Source: Theobroma cacao (taxonomy: Eukaryota > Streptophyta > Magnoliopsida > Malvales > Malvaceae). Taken from it: 64,000 nt of DNA. Below the pieces are notes generated by a model that saw only the letters and a program-made list of their open reading frames with translations, was not told the origin of the DNA and searched no databases. Position 1 is the first letter of the stretch; each line of letters opens with the position of its first letter. The translations under genes and the position numbers were made by a program. Positions 10,094 through 22,906 of the stretch are shown one piece after another. Where the stretch lies: assembly GCF_000208745.1 (NCBI RefSeq), contig NC_030851.1, positions 30,418,217 to 30,482,216 of the forward strand, in the 5' to 3' direction.

Positions 10094-11759
10094 TGTTGTT
10101 GGTTTAGTACACGCAAGTATACGTATCGAATAAGTAATATAAACAGTAAGTCCATAATCGTATCCCACAAGGATTTGCTCCTAATGTTTCACTAAGTATT
10201 AAGATTATGATAGACTAATCTTATTCGAGTAACTCGATTATATAGAAAATCAATTAAAACTAAATTCAATCAAATAGTAAACTAATTAACAGAAACTAAA
10301 AGTTCACTAGAGAAAGGCAATAGAGTAAAACCTATTATTATGGTTTCTTTCAATACTTCATCTGACATTTGTTTCTCTCAATATTTACATTCATGGGTAG
10401 TTTGCTAACCTAGAATCCAAACCTATCCACAAGTCTCTGTCGAGATATTTACACAAATACTTAACTTAATTGGGTCACTATATGTCTATAGTAATCAATT
10501 AAATAAGGTTCATTAAGCTAGTGTTCTAATTTGGCTATGTATGGCATTTAGGCATATGCCTACCCTAATTATGAATCAAATCACTTAAGTGATGTGAACA
10601 TACACTATTCACACATTAGTCCAATCTAAAACCACTTTGTCAAGTCTCATTTTGATTCATGAATCATTCAATTGTTGGCCAGCCAATCAAAGCATTATGA
10701 ACAAATTTGAATAAACAAAACCACACCTATTCATAATAAATAAAAGAGAAATAAATATTCAAACTACATGTTGAAATCCATGACAATCTTTGAAAGATAG
10801 TTTAGCTCATAATATGTAATAAAAACATTGTTCAAAGGAAATTAGTCATTAATCCAAGTCAAAAAAATTAAGAGAAAAGAAAAAGTAAAGAGAGAACTAA
10901 TAATTGAAGCTTTTCGATCTCAATTCTCTTTCAAAGTCTCTTGTTTTCTTGCTTTGTTCTTGGTTCTTTTTCTCTAGAATAATTGTTTGTCGTCCTTTCT
11001 TGAAAACCTCTTGAAATGTTCCCTTAAATAGTTCACAAAAGCCTTAGTTTAAAAAATTCCTGTCAAAATTTCATTTTTGGAAATACGTTTGGCACCGTGG
11101 CCCTACCTTCCTTAACGTCGTGGTGCCCTAGCCTCGAGTGCCAATATGGTGCCCATTTTTCTTCTAGCACCATAACCTCACTTCACCAACATCGTGGCAC
11201 TCTGCTTTCGGGTCCTACTATGGGACACTACTACTTCGTGGCGTCATAGCCTTGAGCAACTCAAGGTCACAGCCTTCACTTCCTTATGCTGCCTTATGCA
11301 GAACTGCAATAGTCCAACCTTTTCCAATACGATTTTCACCTTGATATTATCTGAACTTGGCAAAGAGGTAAACATGAAAGTTGTACCTCTATCTCTTAGA
11401 TATTCCATGGTTCAAAAATCACTTCAATTAGAATTCTACAGCTCAAGTTATCCTTGAAATACTACATCATGTATGAATGAAGTCATCACCATACTTGCAC
11501 AAATTTTCATTAACTAAGGTCTTTTCATCAACTTTCTTACAAGAACAATAAAATAAATCAATAATAACTAAACTTAAAGTAATTTAAAGCAAAATAATAT
11601 AAAATTAAACTAAGATCACTTAAACTAACTAATCAACCTGCATTAAACTAAATTAAGCAAATTAACTAATATACTTAAATTTCGAACATAAAATCTAAAA
11701 AACGTAGCTACTTAAGTTGCCAAAATGTAACAAAATGACTCTATATAATAGAGTTATCA
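10094..11759 (-). repeat. 3' (left) LTR of Athila-1, 1666 bp
   Basis: Plus strand from TGTTGTTGGTTTAG to GAGTTATCA. It aligns over its whole length with 20750-22348, sharing for example ACGCAAGTATA, ATTTACATTCAT and AATCAACCT. A GC-richer island with repeated GGCACCGTGGC-like words lies at 11085-11270. Immediately inside, the minus strand reads TTTGGGGGTG, the polypurine tract. Confidence 0.9.
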
Positions 11760-13185
11760 CACCCCCAAACTTAAAATTTGCTAATCCTTGAGCAAAACAT
11801 AAACCAAAATGCAAAAACATAAATGAAGAAAACAATTTAACTAGAAATAAATTGCACCAACTCAACAATCACCTTTAATATCTTCATAAGTTAATTCATA
11901 ATCTCAACTCTAAGCAACACATAAATACTCTTCAACTTTATGTTTCAATTCAATGCAAGCTCACCATCAAGTGGATTTCTGTGTGTGTGTGCAATCTTTT
12001 CACCAAGAATATTATGCAATCTGAATAAGTTTATACGCATGCAAAATTCAAATTAGTACAAAAGTTCCATAAATTTGTTTTTCATCTCCCTCTCTCTACT
12101 AATGTAGACTAATACTAAATTAAAGATCAATAGTTATTTATCAAATTTTAATAAATGGCTAGAGTTAAGGTAATATATATATTAGCTCTAATCACCCTAA
12201 GCATATAGTCATTATAGGACCTATCTAAGCTTTATAGTTTTTTCACCAAGTAAACCTTTTTTTCATCAAAATTTTCTTTTGTTTAACACTTTATTCTTTT
12301 TCTTCTTTGTTTTCTTTTATTTTTCTCAATATTATACCCCCAAACTTATTTCTTTTATTAAGTAGTGAGATGAATACAATCTTGCTTTTGATCTTTTAAT
12401 CACTTTTCGTTTTTACTACCTTTTCCGCTATCTAGCTCATTACACTTCCTAAATTGATTTATACACTTAGGAGTGACAGATGCACAAATTGAAACTATTT
12501 ATGTAAGGGTCTAGGCTACTAATTAAGTGCTTAAAGGAATAAAAGGTTACATTAGGCTCTAAGGGGAATTCTAAGGATAAATATATAACAAGGTTGGCTC
12601 GAAATACTCAGATGGTCCAAAGATTCACCTCGATAGAGAATCAAACAAATTCTAGAACTCAAGACATAATTCAAAAATTCACATTTACATAAACCTTCTC
12701 TCGTTATGTACTATGAATCTAAGTAAAAGACACAATACTCAAATTGTAAAAATCACATACTAACAATGAAGTTTAGCATAAGAATTTACATAATACTCAA
12801 AAAAATATTCACATGTTTCAAAGAATCAAAATGAGAATATAACTAAGTTCTCATCATTGCATAGGTAAATTAAAAGAAATTGGCGCAATTAAATCTAGCT
12901 CAAGTTTCTAAAACATGGAACAAATTAAATGATAATCAACTTAACTAAACATAAATGCAAAATAATTAAAATAAAGCTTAAAAAGTGAAAATTCTCCCTT
13001 AACTTAAAAATAACATTATCCTTAATGTTACAAAAAGTAAGGAAAAGGAATACTCCCTTGACTTGTTGTCAACCTCTATTGGTAATCCTCCTCTACGTCT
13101 TCATTCTGGTCCTTCACTGTTGGGTCATTTGTGAAAGTGGGAAAAATAGCCATATCCATGCCAACATGTTCAACATAAGCTCTCT
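11760..13185 (-). other. Athila-1 noncoding internal DNA between third ORF and 3' LTR
   Basis: AT-rich with no ORF of note. It includes the polypurine tract at 11760-11775 (minus) and T-rich stretches at 12240-12420. A similar noncoding block occupies the same position in Gypsy-2 (41508-42880), including the words ATGTAGATTAA and ACTAATGTAGA. Confidence 0.7.
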
Positions 13186-14106
13186 TCATATGTTCAATTG
13201 ATTGCATACATGTCGCATGATGATCCATTCAAAGTTCATGCCATTCCATCTTTTGAGACATGGAAAAATGTTGAGAAGGCCATTGTGGTGGTGGATGGCA
13301 TGGAGCTGATGAAGAACTGCCTCTGGTAGCCAAATACTCCCAAACATATAACTTTTGTATAATTCTCGCATCCAAAGGAACTTTGGGATGCAAAATTTCT
13401 TCACTTTTGTCCCAAAACACTCCCACTTTCTTACACAAGGACGTGATCAAGGATACAAACCAAAGGCCATCATGGGGTAAGCAAGTAGCTTGAATAATAT
13501 TGTTGAACACCACTTAACCCACATTGATCGACATCGTAGAAACAATTGCATAAGGTAAAATGACTTTGTCCTTTGTCACGTCACTAAGATGCTTCAAAAG
13601 AAGTAATCTTGTTGCCAAAAGTGATATTATAACTTGTGATCATTCCTCATGGCACTGGCTTTAAAAGACATTAGTACACCCTTATTCATGTTCCACTTTG
13701 TACCCTTATTACAAAGTACCCCCATAACTTCATTGATGTCAACATTGCCAGCCAAATATTGACCACACTCATCACGTTCAATGTCAAGTAAGTTATAGAA
13801 TTGACTAATCGTCTGACTATCAAAGCGTACGTGACATCTTTGGACAAAGATTTGTCCATTCTCATGTTCAACAACATTGGCATAAAACTCTTGAACAATA
13901 GGTAATGCTGCCACCTCAGGTTACTCACAAATAAGCCTATGAACATAACCATAATGGGCGGGATGAAGATCAATGCCTCGCTTTAGAAAAGGGACTTTTT
14001 GCATTATGGATTGCAAATGCCTTATAGCCACCTTGGTAGAAACAAATTTACTCTAATCAAAGTAAAGTACACTACCACTACCTCTGGCTCTCTTCTTAGG
14101 TGCCAT
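13186..14106 (-). pseudogene. Athila-1 third ORF (env-like position, plant-transposon-protein domain), broken
   Basis: Starts at Met 14106 (MAPKKRARGSGS, a basic start). FYANVVEHENGQIFVQRCHV, SQTISQFYNLLDI and later ARIIQKLYVWEYL are hallmarks of the domain found in many plant retrotransposon third ORFs. Stops and shifts occur at several places, for example after NDHKL near 13627. In Athila this ORF takes the place of env, but no signal peptide or transmembrane segment is visible, so I do not call it an envelope. Confidence 0.65.
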
Positions 14107-15075
14107 TAAACAACAAATGTGTAGCAATATGTACTCAAGTGTCAACAAAAATACGCAATAACACAAATTATTCCACAGATGTTCCACTAAAAGTACTAGT
14201 GCACAAAGACCCCACTACCACGAATACTATTCAAGTGTAGAATTTTTTTACTATTCATAACTTTATACCGCTCAATCTTTCAAATATTCAATGTAGTAGC
14301 ATTTAAAAGCAAGCACACATACTAAAATCTCAAATTAATCACAAACCCACTATTCAAGAACCACAAGTGCTTCTCTAATAGCTAAATCTACCAAAGAAGA
14401 CAAATCTTCAAAAAATAAGTCCACTTACATGAACTTTCTACTGAAAAATTGGTTGTTGAATGAATGGAAGATGATTTGCTTTCTTCAAAAGAGTGTTTGG
14501 TGCCAAAGTTGTGAATTTTTGAAAGTAATATTGAGTGGATGGAAGCCAGAGAGAGAAAATAGGAAGGTAGAGAAAGAAAAAAGACCTAAAAAGTGAAAAG
14601 GAAGAGAGAGGGGGCAAGTTTATAACATGAGGGCCTGAGTGGGCAATGCGGTGCTAGCCTTGGAGTGCCACAGCGCTTTGGCCTTAGACCTTAATATGGG
14701 GGAGTGAAGGCACCTCGGTGGTGGGCAAAGGCCATTGCGGTGTTCCACTCTCGAGTTTTTGTATGGAAGGGACTTTTTCAAGGGCATCATGGCCTTCACA
14801 CCAAAAACGTTACGTCATTGGTTTAATTTTTTTTGAAGAAACATAAAAACCTACAAAAAGAAAACAAAAAATTATTAATCAAAACATCAAAATATTAAAC
14901 GTAAAAATTCAAAATTTAACTAAAATAGACTAAGTGAAGAAAAATTTGGGTTATCTCTCAAGCAACACTTTTTTCATAGTCTTTAGCTAGACTTTTTCTA
15001 TCACTCACTTGGGATTAGAAAGAATGATAGAGGATCATTGACGATCAATGTCACATCCCTAGTAATGCTTCAACG
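14107..15075 (-). other. Athila-1 spacer between integrase and third ORF
   Basis: No coding potential. The part 14600-14810 is GC-richer and contains GCGGTGCTAGCC, GGCACCTCGGTGG and similar words that look like the inverse of the GC-rich LTR segment at 11085-11270. This spacer could hold the third ORF's own promoter, which is inference. Confidence 0.5.
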
Positions 15076-17960
15076 CTACCCATTCACTTTAAACAACTTG
15101 TTAGTCGTACCATCAACATTTTCCATTACACCATTCGGAAACACTTTTGACACAAGAAACAGTCCTGACCATCTTGACTTTAACTTGCCAAGAAATAGCT
15201 TCATTCGAGAATTGAAAAATAACATATTTTGGCCTAGCTCAAATCGGTGAGTAGTCCTTCTGTTATCCAATTTCTTTGTTTCCTATTTGTATATCTTGGC
15301 ATTTTCATAGGCATCGAATTTAACCTCGTCTAACTCATTAAGTTGAAGCAAACGCTCCTCACGGCCGCTTCCAAATTAATGTTCAATTTCTTTATTACCC
15401 AAAAAGCTTTATGCTCCAACTCAACTAAAAGATGGCATGCTCAACCAAAAACTAAACGAAATGCGGACATACCAATCGATGTCTTGTATGCAGTCCTATA
15501 CACCTAGAATGCATCATCAAGTTTCATAACGCAGTCTTTCTTTGATGGAGATATAACCTTTTCTAAGATTCTCTTAACCTCTCAATTTGAAACTTTGACT
15601 TGTCCATTTGTTTGGAGGTGATAAGCAGTCGCTACCTTATGAGTCACTCTGTATTATGCAAGTAAAGCTGTGAAATATTTATTGTAGAAATGGCTTTCTA
15701 CATCACTCACTATTGCACTTAGCGTGCTGAATCTTGTAAAAATGTTCTTCCTTAGAAACTTCAACACCATTTTAGCATCATTTGTTGGCAATGCTGATGC
15801 TTCCACCCACTTCAAGACATAATCAACAACCGACAAAATGTAGCAATTGTTGAACAGAAAGGTAAAGGGTCTTATGAAGTCAATTTCTAAAACATCAAAT
15901 ATTTCCACCTCCAGAATGCTATTGAGTGGCATCTCATATCGTCTTGAAATGTTTCCGACTTGTTGACAACTATCACAACACAAAACAAAATTGTGAGCAT
16001 TTTTAAAAACTGTTGGCCAATATAAACCTAACTGAAGGACTTTGGCTGCCATTCTATCTCCTCCAAAATGTCCCCTATACTCTGAAGAATGATAACCAGT
16101 CAAACTACTTTCAACCTCTTCCTTTGGAATGCACCTTTTGAAACTCTATCCTCACATTTCTTAAACAAAAATGGTTCATCCCATACAATAAATCTAACAT
16201 CATGAAGAAATTTCTTTTTTGATGCAAAATTTAAATTAAGGGGAAGGAGTTTACTCAAAATATAGTTTACATAGTCAGCATACCAAGGTAATCTCTTTTG
16301 ATCAACAAGTAATAATTACTCATCAGGAAAATTCTCATCAATTAAAGTTAAATCCTTACTTTGGTTGTAATTCTCCAACTCGATAAATGGTCCACTACTT
16401 GATTCTCTGTGCCTTTTTTGTCTCTAATTTTCAAATTGAATTCTTGTAGTAACAATATCCTCCTTATCAACCTTGGCTTGGCATCTTTCTTAGCAATCAA
16501 ATATTTAATTGCAGAGTGGCTAATATAAACAATAACTTTGGTGCCAATCAAGTAAAAATGAAAACTTATCAAATGCATCAATAACAACGAATAAGTCTTT
16601 TTAAGTAGTAGCGTAATGAATCTAAGTTTCAGTTAAGGTTTTGCTACCATAGTATATAGAATGAAAACGTTCACTTTTCTCTATCCTAACACTGCACCTA
16701 CAACATAGTCATTAGCATCACACATAAGTTCAATGGGAGTGACCAATCAAGAATTACAATAATGGGTGCAGATGTCAATCTCTTTTTCAATTCTGTAAAT
16801 GCAACATGACATGCATCATCAAATTTAAAGGGAACATCCTTTTCCAAAAGGTTACACTATAGTTTGGCAATTTTGGAGAAGTCTTTAATGAATCATCGAT
16901 AAACCTGGTGTGATCAAGGAAACTCCTAATACCTTTTATCAAATTTGGTACTGGAAGCTTATTGATTGTCTCTATCTTCGCTTTGTCCACCTTCAATCAT
17001 TTGCTTGAAACCTTGTAACCAAGAACGATGCATTCTCTTACCATAAAATGGCATTTTTCCTATTTTAGCACCAAATTTGTCTCTTCAATTCTTTTCAAAA
17101 CCTTTTCAAGATTCAACAAACATTTATCAAAATTACTTCTAAAAATAGAGAAGTCATCCATAAATATCTATAGCATTTTCTCCACCATATTTTAAAAAAT
17201 AGCCATCATACATCTTTGGAATTTGGCTAGAACATTGCACAATCCAAATGGCTTGCTCCTAAAAGCAAAAGTGCCATAAGGACAAGTAAAGGTTGTCTTC
17301 TTTTAATCCTCCGGAGTTATTGTTATTTGATTGTATTCTGAATATCCATCCAAGAAACAATAGTACTCTTTTCTAGCTAGCTTATCTAGCATTTAATCAA
17401 TAAAAGGTAAAGGAAAGTGATCTTTCCTTGTGGCCTTGTTGAGCTTCCGGTAGTTCATGCAAACACTCCACCCAGTTGTTGTCTTCGTAGGGATAAGCTC
17501 ATTATTCTCGTTGCAACCACTGTCATCCCACCTTTCTTTGGTGCACATTACATCAGACTTACCTAAGCACTATCCAAAATAAGATAGATGATGCCAACGT
17601 CTAGCCATTTAATGATTTCTTTCTTCACCACCTTCTTCATGATTGGATCAATCTTCTCTAATTCTTGATGTGGCTCTGTGATCATCTTCCAACAAAATTT
17701 TATGCATGCATATTGAAGGACTTATCCCCTTAATGTCTGTAATTGTCCACCCTAATGCTTTCGTATGCTCTCTCAGAACTCTCAACAACTTATCCTTTTA
17801 CTTGTCAGTAAGAGTAGATGAAACAATTATAGGAAGTGGACGAGTTACCAAGATATGCATACCTCAAATGATATGACAATGGTTTAAGCTCTAACTCAGG
17901 AGGTTCTTTAATAGACGCTTTATTGGTGAGGATGAAGAAGATGAGAGATTCAATTTCTTA
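15076..17960 (-). pseudogene. pol: Athila-1 pol: reverse transcriptase, RNase H, integrase (broken)
   Basis: Minus-strand order is RT (about 17800-16780), with FMDDFSIF near 17175-17145 as the catalytic box; RNase H (about 16750-16348), with [20 protein letters not shown] text; and integrase (16103-15076). The integrase shows the H-x-C zinc finger (HSSEYRGHFGG...CCDSCQ), the first core Asp in EIDFIRPF and the second in IVSDVESHF. The C-terminal part ends in GKLKSRWSGLFLV and FKVNG. Many stops and shifts; not functional. Confidence 0.85.
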
Positions 17961-17977
17961 AATTGTGTCCCCAAGAC

Positions 17978-19110
17978 TCAAGATGGAGCATTCAACACAT
18001 TTATACATTCCAGGACATCCTCGTTACTTATTTCAGAATCCGCAATCAAGGAAGCTTCAAGTAGATTAGTAAGGTGGCTATCCCTGAAAACTTCATTTGT
18101 GATCCTATCAACCACATTCACTATAAAACACTCATCATGATCATTAATAAACATATTAAAGGTTACCTCATGATATTGCACTCGCAATGTAAGCTCTCCC
18201 TTCTCCACATTGATGAGTGCTCTAGTAGTGTGTAAGAAACGTCTCCCAAAGATGATAGGAACCTTTATGTCCTCCTTCATATTAAGTACTATGAAATCTA
18301 TAGGAAAGATGAATTTAGGGTAAAATACACCCACCCTTAAGTTTTAATCAAAATTTCAAGTGGGTCCATTAGTTTTCGAAATAGACACTCCCTCCTAAAA
18401 AAATATCTTCTGCTAAACATATAGGTCCAACCGTTAGTCAATCGTTAGTGTTTTCGTTAGTTTGACGATGTGGCAATATTGAAATGATAATTTTACCCTT
18501 TATTAATTTCAAAAATTACAATTATATATTTTTTATTTTTTATTAGTTTTACTTTTTATTAATAAAAAAATAACATTTTAGTCCTTTCATAATCTTTATT
18601 AATGATGTTTATACTTTTGGGATAGAGTGCCCATTTCAAAAACTAATGGACTCGCTTGAAATTTTGATTAAAATTTAAGGGTGTGGGGGTATTTTACCCA
18701 TGAATTTATTAACTTTCATGAGCACATCTTCTATTATCCCTGTGGGGATATGTGAAGGTTCGTTTTGCCAATTGTAAAGTCATGGTAGTAGGCTTAATCT
18801 CCCCCCAACCCAACTTATTGTAGATAAACAAAGGCATCAAATTAATACTTGGCCCCAAATGACTCAAAGCCTTGGCAAAAAATAATGCACCAATTGTGCA
18901 AGGAATAGTAAAGCTGCCAAAGTCCTTAAGCTTTAGAGGAAGCTTGTTGTGTATGATTGCACTGCACTCCTCAGTGAGTGCCAGTGTCTCAAATTCACCC
19001 AACCTCCTCTTCTTGGACAAGATATCCTTTAGAAATTTCACATAAAAAGGCATTTGCTCTAAAGCCTTAGCAAAGGGAATATTGATGTGAAGCATTTTAA
19101 ATACCTCCAT
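17978..19110 (-). pseudogene. Athila-1 protease region, split by a MITE
   Basis: The pieces 19110-18709 (KMLHINIPFAKALEQMPFY to TMTLQLAKRTF) and 18317-17978 (DFIVLNMKEDIKVPIIFGR) are the two halves of one aspartic protease domain, separated only by the MITE at 18318-18699. Where intact relatives read DLGASINL, this copy reads HLGPSINL, so the catalytic Asp is His. Gypsy-2 keeps DLGASINL at the equivalent place. Dead both by insertion and by residue loss. Confidence 0.85.
18318..18699. mobile_element. MULE-type MITE, 382 bp, in the Athila-1 protease
   Basis: Long terminal inverted repeats of about 78 bp start GGGTAAAATAC on each strand and share TTTTAATCAAAATTTCAAG and GTCCATTAGTTTT. A perfect 9-bp target duplication ATGAATTTA flanks it (18309-18317 and 18700-18708). 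Nine-base duplications with long inverted repeats are typical of Mutator-like elements. There is no ORF. Its ends differ from those of the 15.9-kb MULE, so it belongs to another family. Confidence 0.92.
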
Positions 19111-20518
19111 AAATTTTTGAAATTGGTTCTATTGCTGCTATTTCTTGACTCACTGAGGAAAAGGAGATGGTGGTAGAGTTACCTTTGCTTCCTTTCCTTG
19201 ACACCACTAATTGGAAATTACAATTTGTGTCCCACTCACAATTGTCTTGCCTTTCTATTCAACTTGCTTTAGGTTGCATTCAATTTCCTTATCGCTTCTC
19301 AAAGTAATGGCTTTGACATGTTCCTTACTTTCCCTCCTAGAATTTGCCTCTATATCACTGGGTAAGGTCCCTTGAAATATGTTGTCTATGAAGTTAACGA
19401 GTGGACTAACTTGGGTCTCAAAATTCCTTAGTGAAGCCGCTTGACTATATGTAAGGGCATTAGTCTTAGCCATATACTACATCAACAATTCCTCCATAGA
19501 TGGTTTCATTTCTAGAATAGAAGCTGTTGCTTATTGTTGAAATCCGAGAGGCATATTCGGCCTTGGTGTTGAAGATGACCCTTGATTATTGCCTTGAGAG
19601 AAGTTTGGATAATTCCTCTACCTTGGGTTATAAGTGTTGGAATAAGGATTGTTCTGTTGTCTGTTCCCCATAAACTGAACTATCTCTATACTGCTTAGAC
19701 ATTGATTACTACCAGGCCCATCTCCACAATACTCACAAACTATAAATGGACTTTGAACTAAGTTAGCACCAAAAGAATCAATTTTTTTACTTAGAGTTGC
19801 TACCTATGCTGATCATGTTGAAATGGTGTCTACGTCATGTAGTTCAACTACTCTCCTATGCATTGATCATTCTGATGGCCATTGATAATTGTTTGATGCT
19901 GTCTTTTGCAATAGGTCGTATGCCTCATAGTACCTCTTATCGCGACATTAATAGTGGTTTGAACTTGTACACTCAACCCACCGTAGAATGTTTGCACTCA
20001 AAGCCACTTTGGAAGACCATGAAGCAGATCCTTATATCTCTCCCAAGCCTCATACAATAATCTTGCATCTAGCTGCATGAATGATGTGATATCATTCCTC
20101 ATCTTTGTTGTCTTAGTGGGAAAGAATTTAGCAAGGAACTTCTGAGCAAGGTCATCTAATGTCATAATGAACCTAGTAGGAAGCGAGTACAACCACACCT
20201 TAGCTTTGTCCCTTAATGAAAAAAGGAAAAGTATCAAATGGATTGCATCATCTGTGACTCTATTGTGTTTAAAGGTGTCACATATCTCCAAAAAGTTCGA
20301 GATGTGGGCTTTTAGATCATCATTTAGAAGTCCCCCAAACTGGACTAAAGTATGGATCATGGTGATGATGTTCGGCTTAATCTCGAAATTGTTGGCTTAA
20401 ATAGCCAACCTACAAATGCTTGAAGGAAGCCCTTGTACCAATGGAATAACATAATCCCTTAAGCATTCTTTTCCATTATTCGCTCTTGGATTTACTGCTC
20501 ACCCTGTTGATTAGCCAT
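19111..20518 (-). pseudogene. gag: Athila-1 gag (broken)
   Basis: Starts at Met 20518 (MANQQGEQ then a stop). The capsid-type Gag core lies at 20360-19998 (CDTFKHNRVTDDAIHL, LRDKAKVWLYSLP, KMRNDITSFMQ, ERYKDLLHGLP). A CEYCGDGPGSNQC knuckle-like motif follows at about 19745-19700. Then comes the segment ASLRNFETQVSPL to KEHVKAITLRSDKEIE (19473-19255), which leads into protease. Multiple stops. Confidence 0.85.
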
Positions 20519-20725
20519 TGTATCAGTATGAACAAACCATTATTGATTCTCTCATCAAAATCTTCAGAATGTTCTCTCACTTTCTGGATCATAAAATACA
20601 ATCTCTAAGCTTTTTACTCTTCTCATACAATTATAGAACGAACTTGAAAAACAAAGAAAAAAAAACTCAAATTAAGACTAATTTATTGAATTTTAATATT
20701 AGCAAACTAAATAGGAAACACAAAT

Positions 20726-20743
20726 CCCCCGACAACGGTGCCA
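20726..20743 (-). other. Primer binding site of Athila-1 (tRNA-Asp type)
   Basis: The minus strand reads TGGCACCGTTGTCGGGGG, one or two changes from the TGGCGCCGTTGCCGGGGA site used by Athila elements. It lies seven bases from the LTR edge at 20750. Confidence 0.85.
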
Positions 20744-20749
20744 AAAACT

Positions 20750-22348
20750 TGTTGTTAGTTTAGCACACGCATGTATATGTATCAAACAAGTAATAGAGAC
20801 AATAAGTCTAGAATTGTATCCCATTGGGATTTACTCCTAATGTTTTACTAATCTTATTCTAGTAACTCTATTATATAGAAAATCAATTAAAACTAAATTC
20901 AATCAAACAATAAACTAATTAACGGAAACTAAAAATTCATTAAAAAAAGGAAATAGATTAAAACTTAGGATTATGTGTTCATTCAACACTTCATCTGACA
21001 TCTGTTTCTCTCAATATTTACATTCATAAGTAGTTTTGCTAACCTAGAATCCAAACATATACACAAGTCTCTGTTGAGATGCTTACATAAATACCTAACT
21101 TAATTGAGTCACTATATGTCTATGGTAATCAATTAAATAAGATTCATTAAACTAGTGTTCTAATTTGGTTATGTATAGCATTTAGGCGTATGTCTTCCCT
21201 AATTGTGAATCAAATCACCTAAGTGATGCGAACATAAACTATTGAAACCTTAGTCCAATCTAAAATCACCTTGTCGAGTCTCATTCAGATTCACAAATTA
21301 TTTAATTATTGGCCAAACAATCAAAAGCATTATGAACAAATTTGAATAAGCAAAATCATATCTATTCATAGTAAATAAAAGCAAAAAAAATATTCAAACT
21401 ACATGTTGAAATCCACCACAATCCTAGAAAGGTAGTTTAGCTCATGATATCTAATAAAAACATTGTCCAAAGGAAATTAGCCATTAATCCAAGTCAAAGA
21501 AATTAAGAGAAAAACAAAAGTAAAGAGAGAAACTAATAATTGAAGCTTTTCAATCTCAATTCTCTCTCAAATTCTTTTACTTTCTTGATTTGTTAATGGT
21601 TCTTTTTCTCCAAAATAATTGATTGCCGTCCTCTATTGAAAACAGATTAAAAGGTCCCTTAAATAATTCACAAAAGCCCTAGTTTACAAAAATCCCCTTA
21701 AAATTTTATTTTTGGAAATACGTCTGACATTGCAGCGCCCTAGCCTCAAGTGTTAGTATAGTGCTCATTTTTCTTCCAACGCCATGACCCTCAAATCTCG
21801 GGTCTTACTATGGGACACTAGTGCATCTTGGTGCCATAGCCTTGAGTAACTCAAGGTCGTAGCCTTCACTTCCTTGTGCTACCTTGTGCATAACTGTTGT
21901 AATCCAACCTTTTCCAAAGCAATTTTCAACTCGATTTGATCTGAACAAGGCCAAGTGGTAAACATTAAAGTTGTAACCTTATCTCTTAGCTTTACAATGG
22001 TCAAGAATCACGTCAATTGGACTTCTGTAGCTCAAGTTATCCTTGAAATACTATAATATATATGAATGAAGCTATCACCATACTTGCACAGATCTTCATC
22101 AACTAAGGTATTTTCATCAATTTTCTTACAAGAAAAATAAAATAAATCAACAATAACTAAACTTAATGTAATTTAAAGAAAAATAATATAAAATTAAACT
22201 AAGATTACTTAAACTAACAAATCAACCTATATTAAACTAAATTAAGCAAATTAACTAAAGTACTTAAATTTTGAACATAAAATCTAAAAAACTTAGCTAC
22301 TTAAGTCCCCAAAATGTGATAAAATAACTCTATATGGTAAAGTTATCA
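20750..22348 (-). repeat. 5' (right) LTR of Athila-1, 1599 bp
   Basis: Partner of 10094-11759. It begins TGTTGTTAGTTTAG and ends AAGTTATCA. Small indels and many substitutions against the left LTR indicate age. Its last six bases, TTATCA, are part of the 9-bp sequence duplicated by the MULE insertion (22343-22351). Confidence 0.9.
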
Positions 22349-22351
22349 ATA

Positions 22352-22464
22352 GAGGAAATTGTGAGAAATAGCCCTCGTCATAAGGTGATTTCAGAAATAA
22401 CCATCCATATAAAGTTATCTATTTTTAACCAAAACTAAGCATAAGTAGACCAAAATGCCCTTGA
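22352..22464 (+). repeat. Left terminal inverted repeat of the MULE
   Basis: Begins GAGGAAATTGTGAGAAATAG. It pairs with the reverse complement of 38112-38226 (starting GGGAAAAAAT), with several small indels and an overall imperfect match. GGGAAA-like termini are common in Mutator elements. Confidence 0.85.
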
Positions 22465-22906
22465 AAATATCGTGGCAAATTAAGCTCCCGATATCTCCCT
22501 CTAGCCGTAGAGAAAATAGAAATAAATGCTTAGCTGTTTAAGCTCGCTCTCTTTCTGCTCTCTGAACTGTATCAACTCTGTCAACTCTTTGTTAAGCACC
22601 ATCGTCATTAGCACTCTCAGCTCTCTGAACTGTATGAGCTCTATCAACTCTCTATTGAGCACCATCGTCATCGTGTTGTGGTCTATCTCTCGGCATTTAA
22701 CCATTTTGTCGTCGATAAACAGACCCTATAGCGAAGATGACATCAAGGTGTGTTATTGGATTTATTGCTGCAACACATAAATTTCTGAAACTTTTTATAT
22801 AAATTAGAACATCGATTTGAAACATTGCCTAGAGTTGTTATACGCCATGCATCTATAATACACATGGTGTGTAAAAAATATATTGAAATAACATATGTTA
22901 GCACTT

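Larger units (their letters stand above)
10094..22348 (-). mobile_element. Athila-type Ty3/gypsy retrotransposon (Athila-1), 12.3 kb, decayed
   Basis: Two LTRs flank, on the minus strand, a tRNA-Asp-type primer site, gag, protease, RT, RNase H, integrase and a third ORF. A third ORF downstream of integrase together with this primer type is the Athila arrangement. The left target duplication ATATG (10089-10093) matches ATA (22349-22351) plus TG (38236-38237) once the later MULE insertion is removed. All ORFs carry stops, and the LTRs have diverged visibly, so it is an old copy. Confidence 0.9.

Noticed and set aside
13186..14106. A retroviral envelope gene in Athila-1
   Set aside because: Position is env-like, but no signal peptide, cleavage site or transmembrane segment is visible; it is a plant-transposon-type third ORF.
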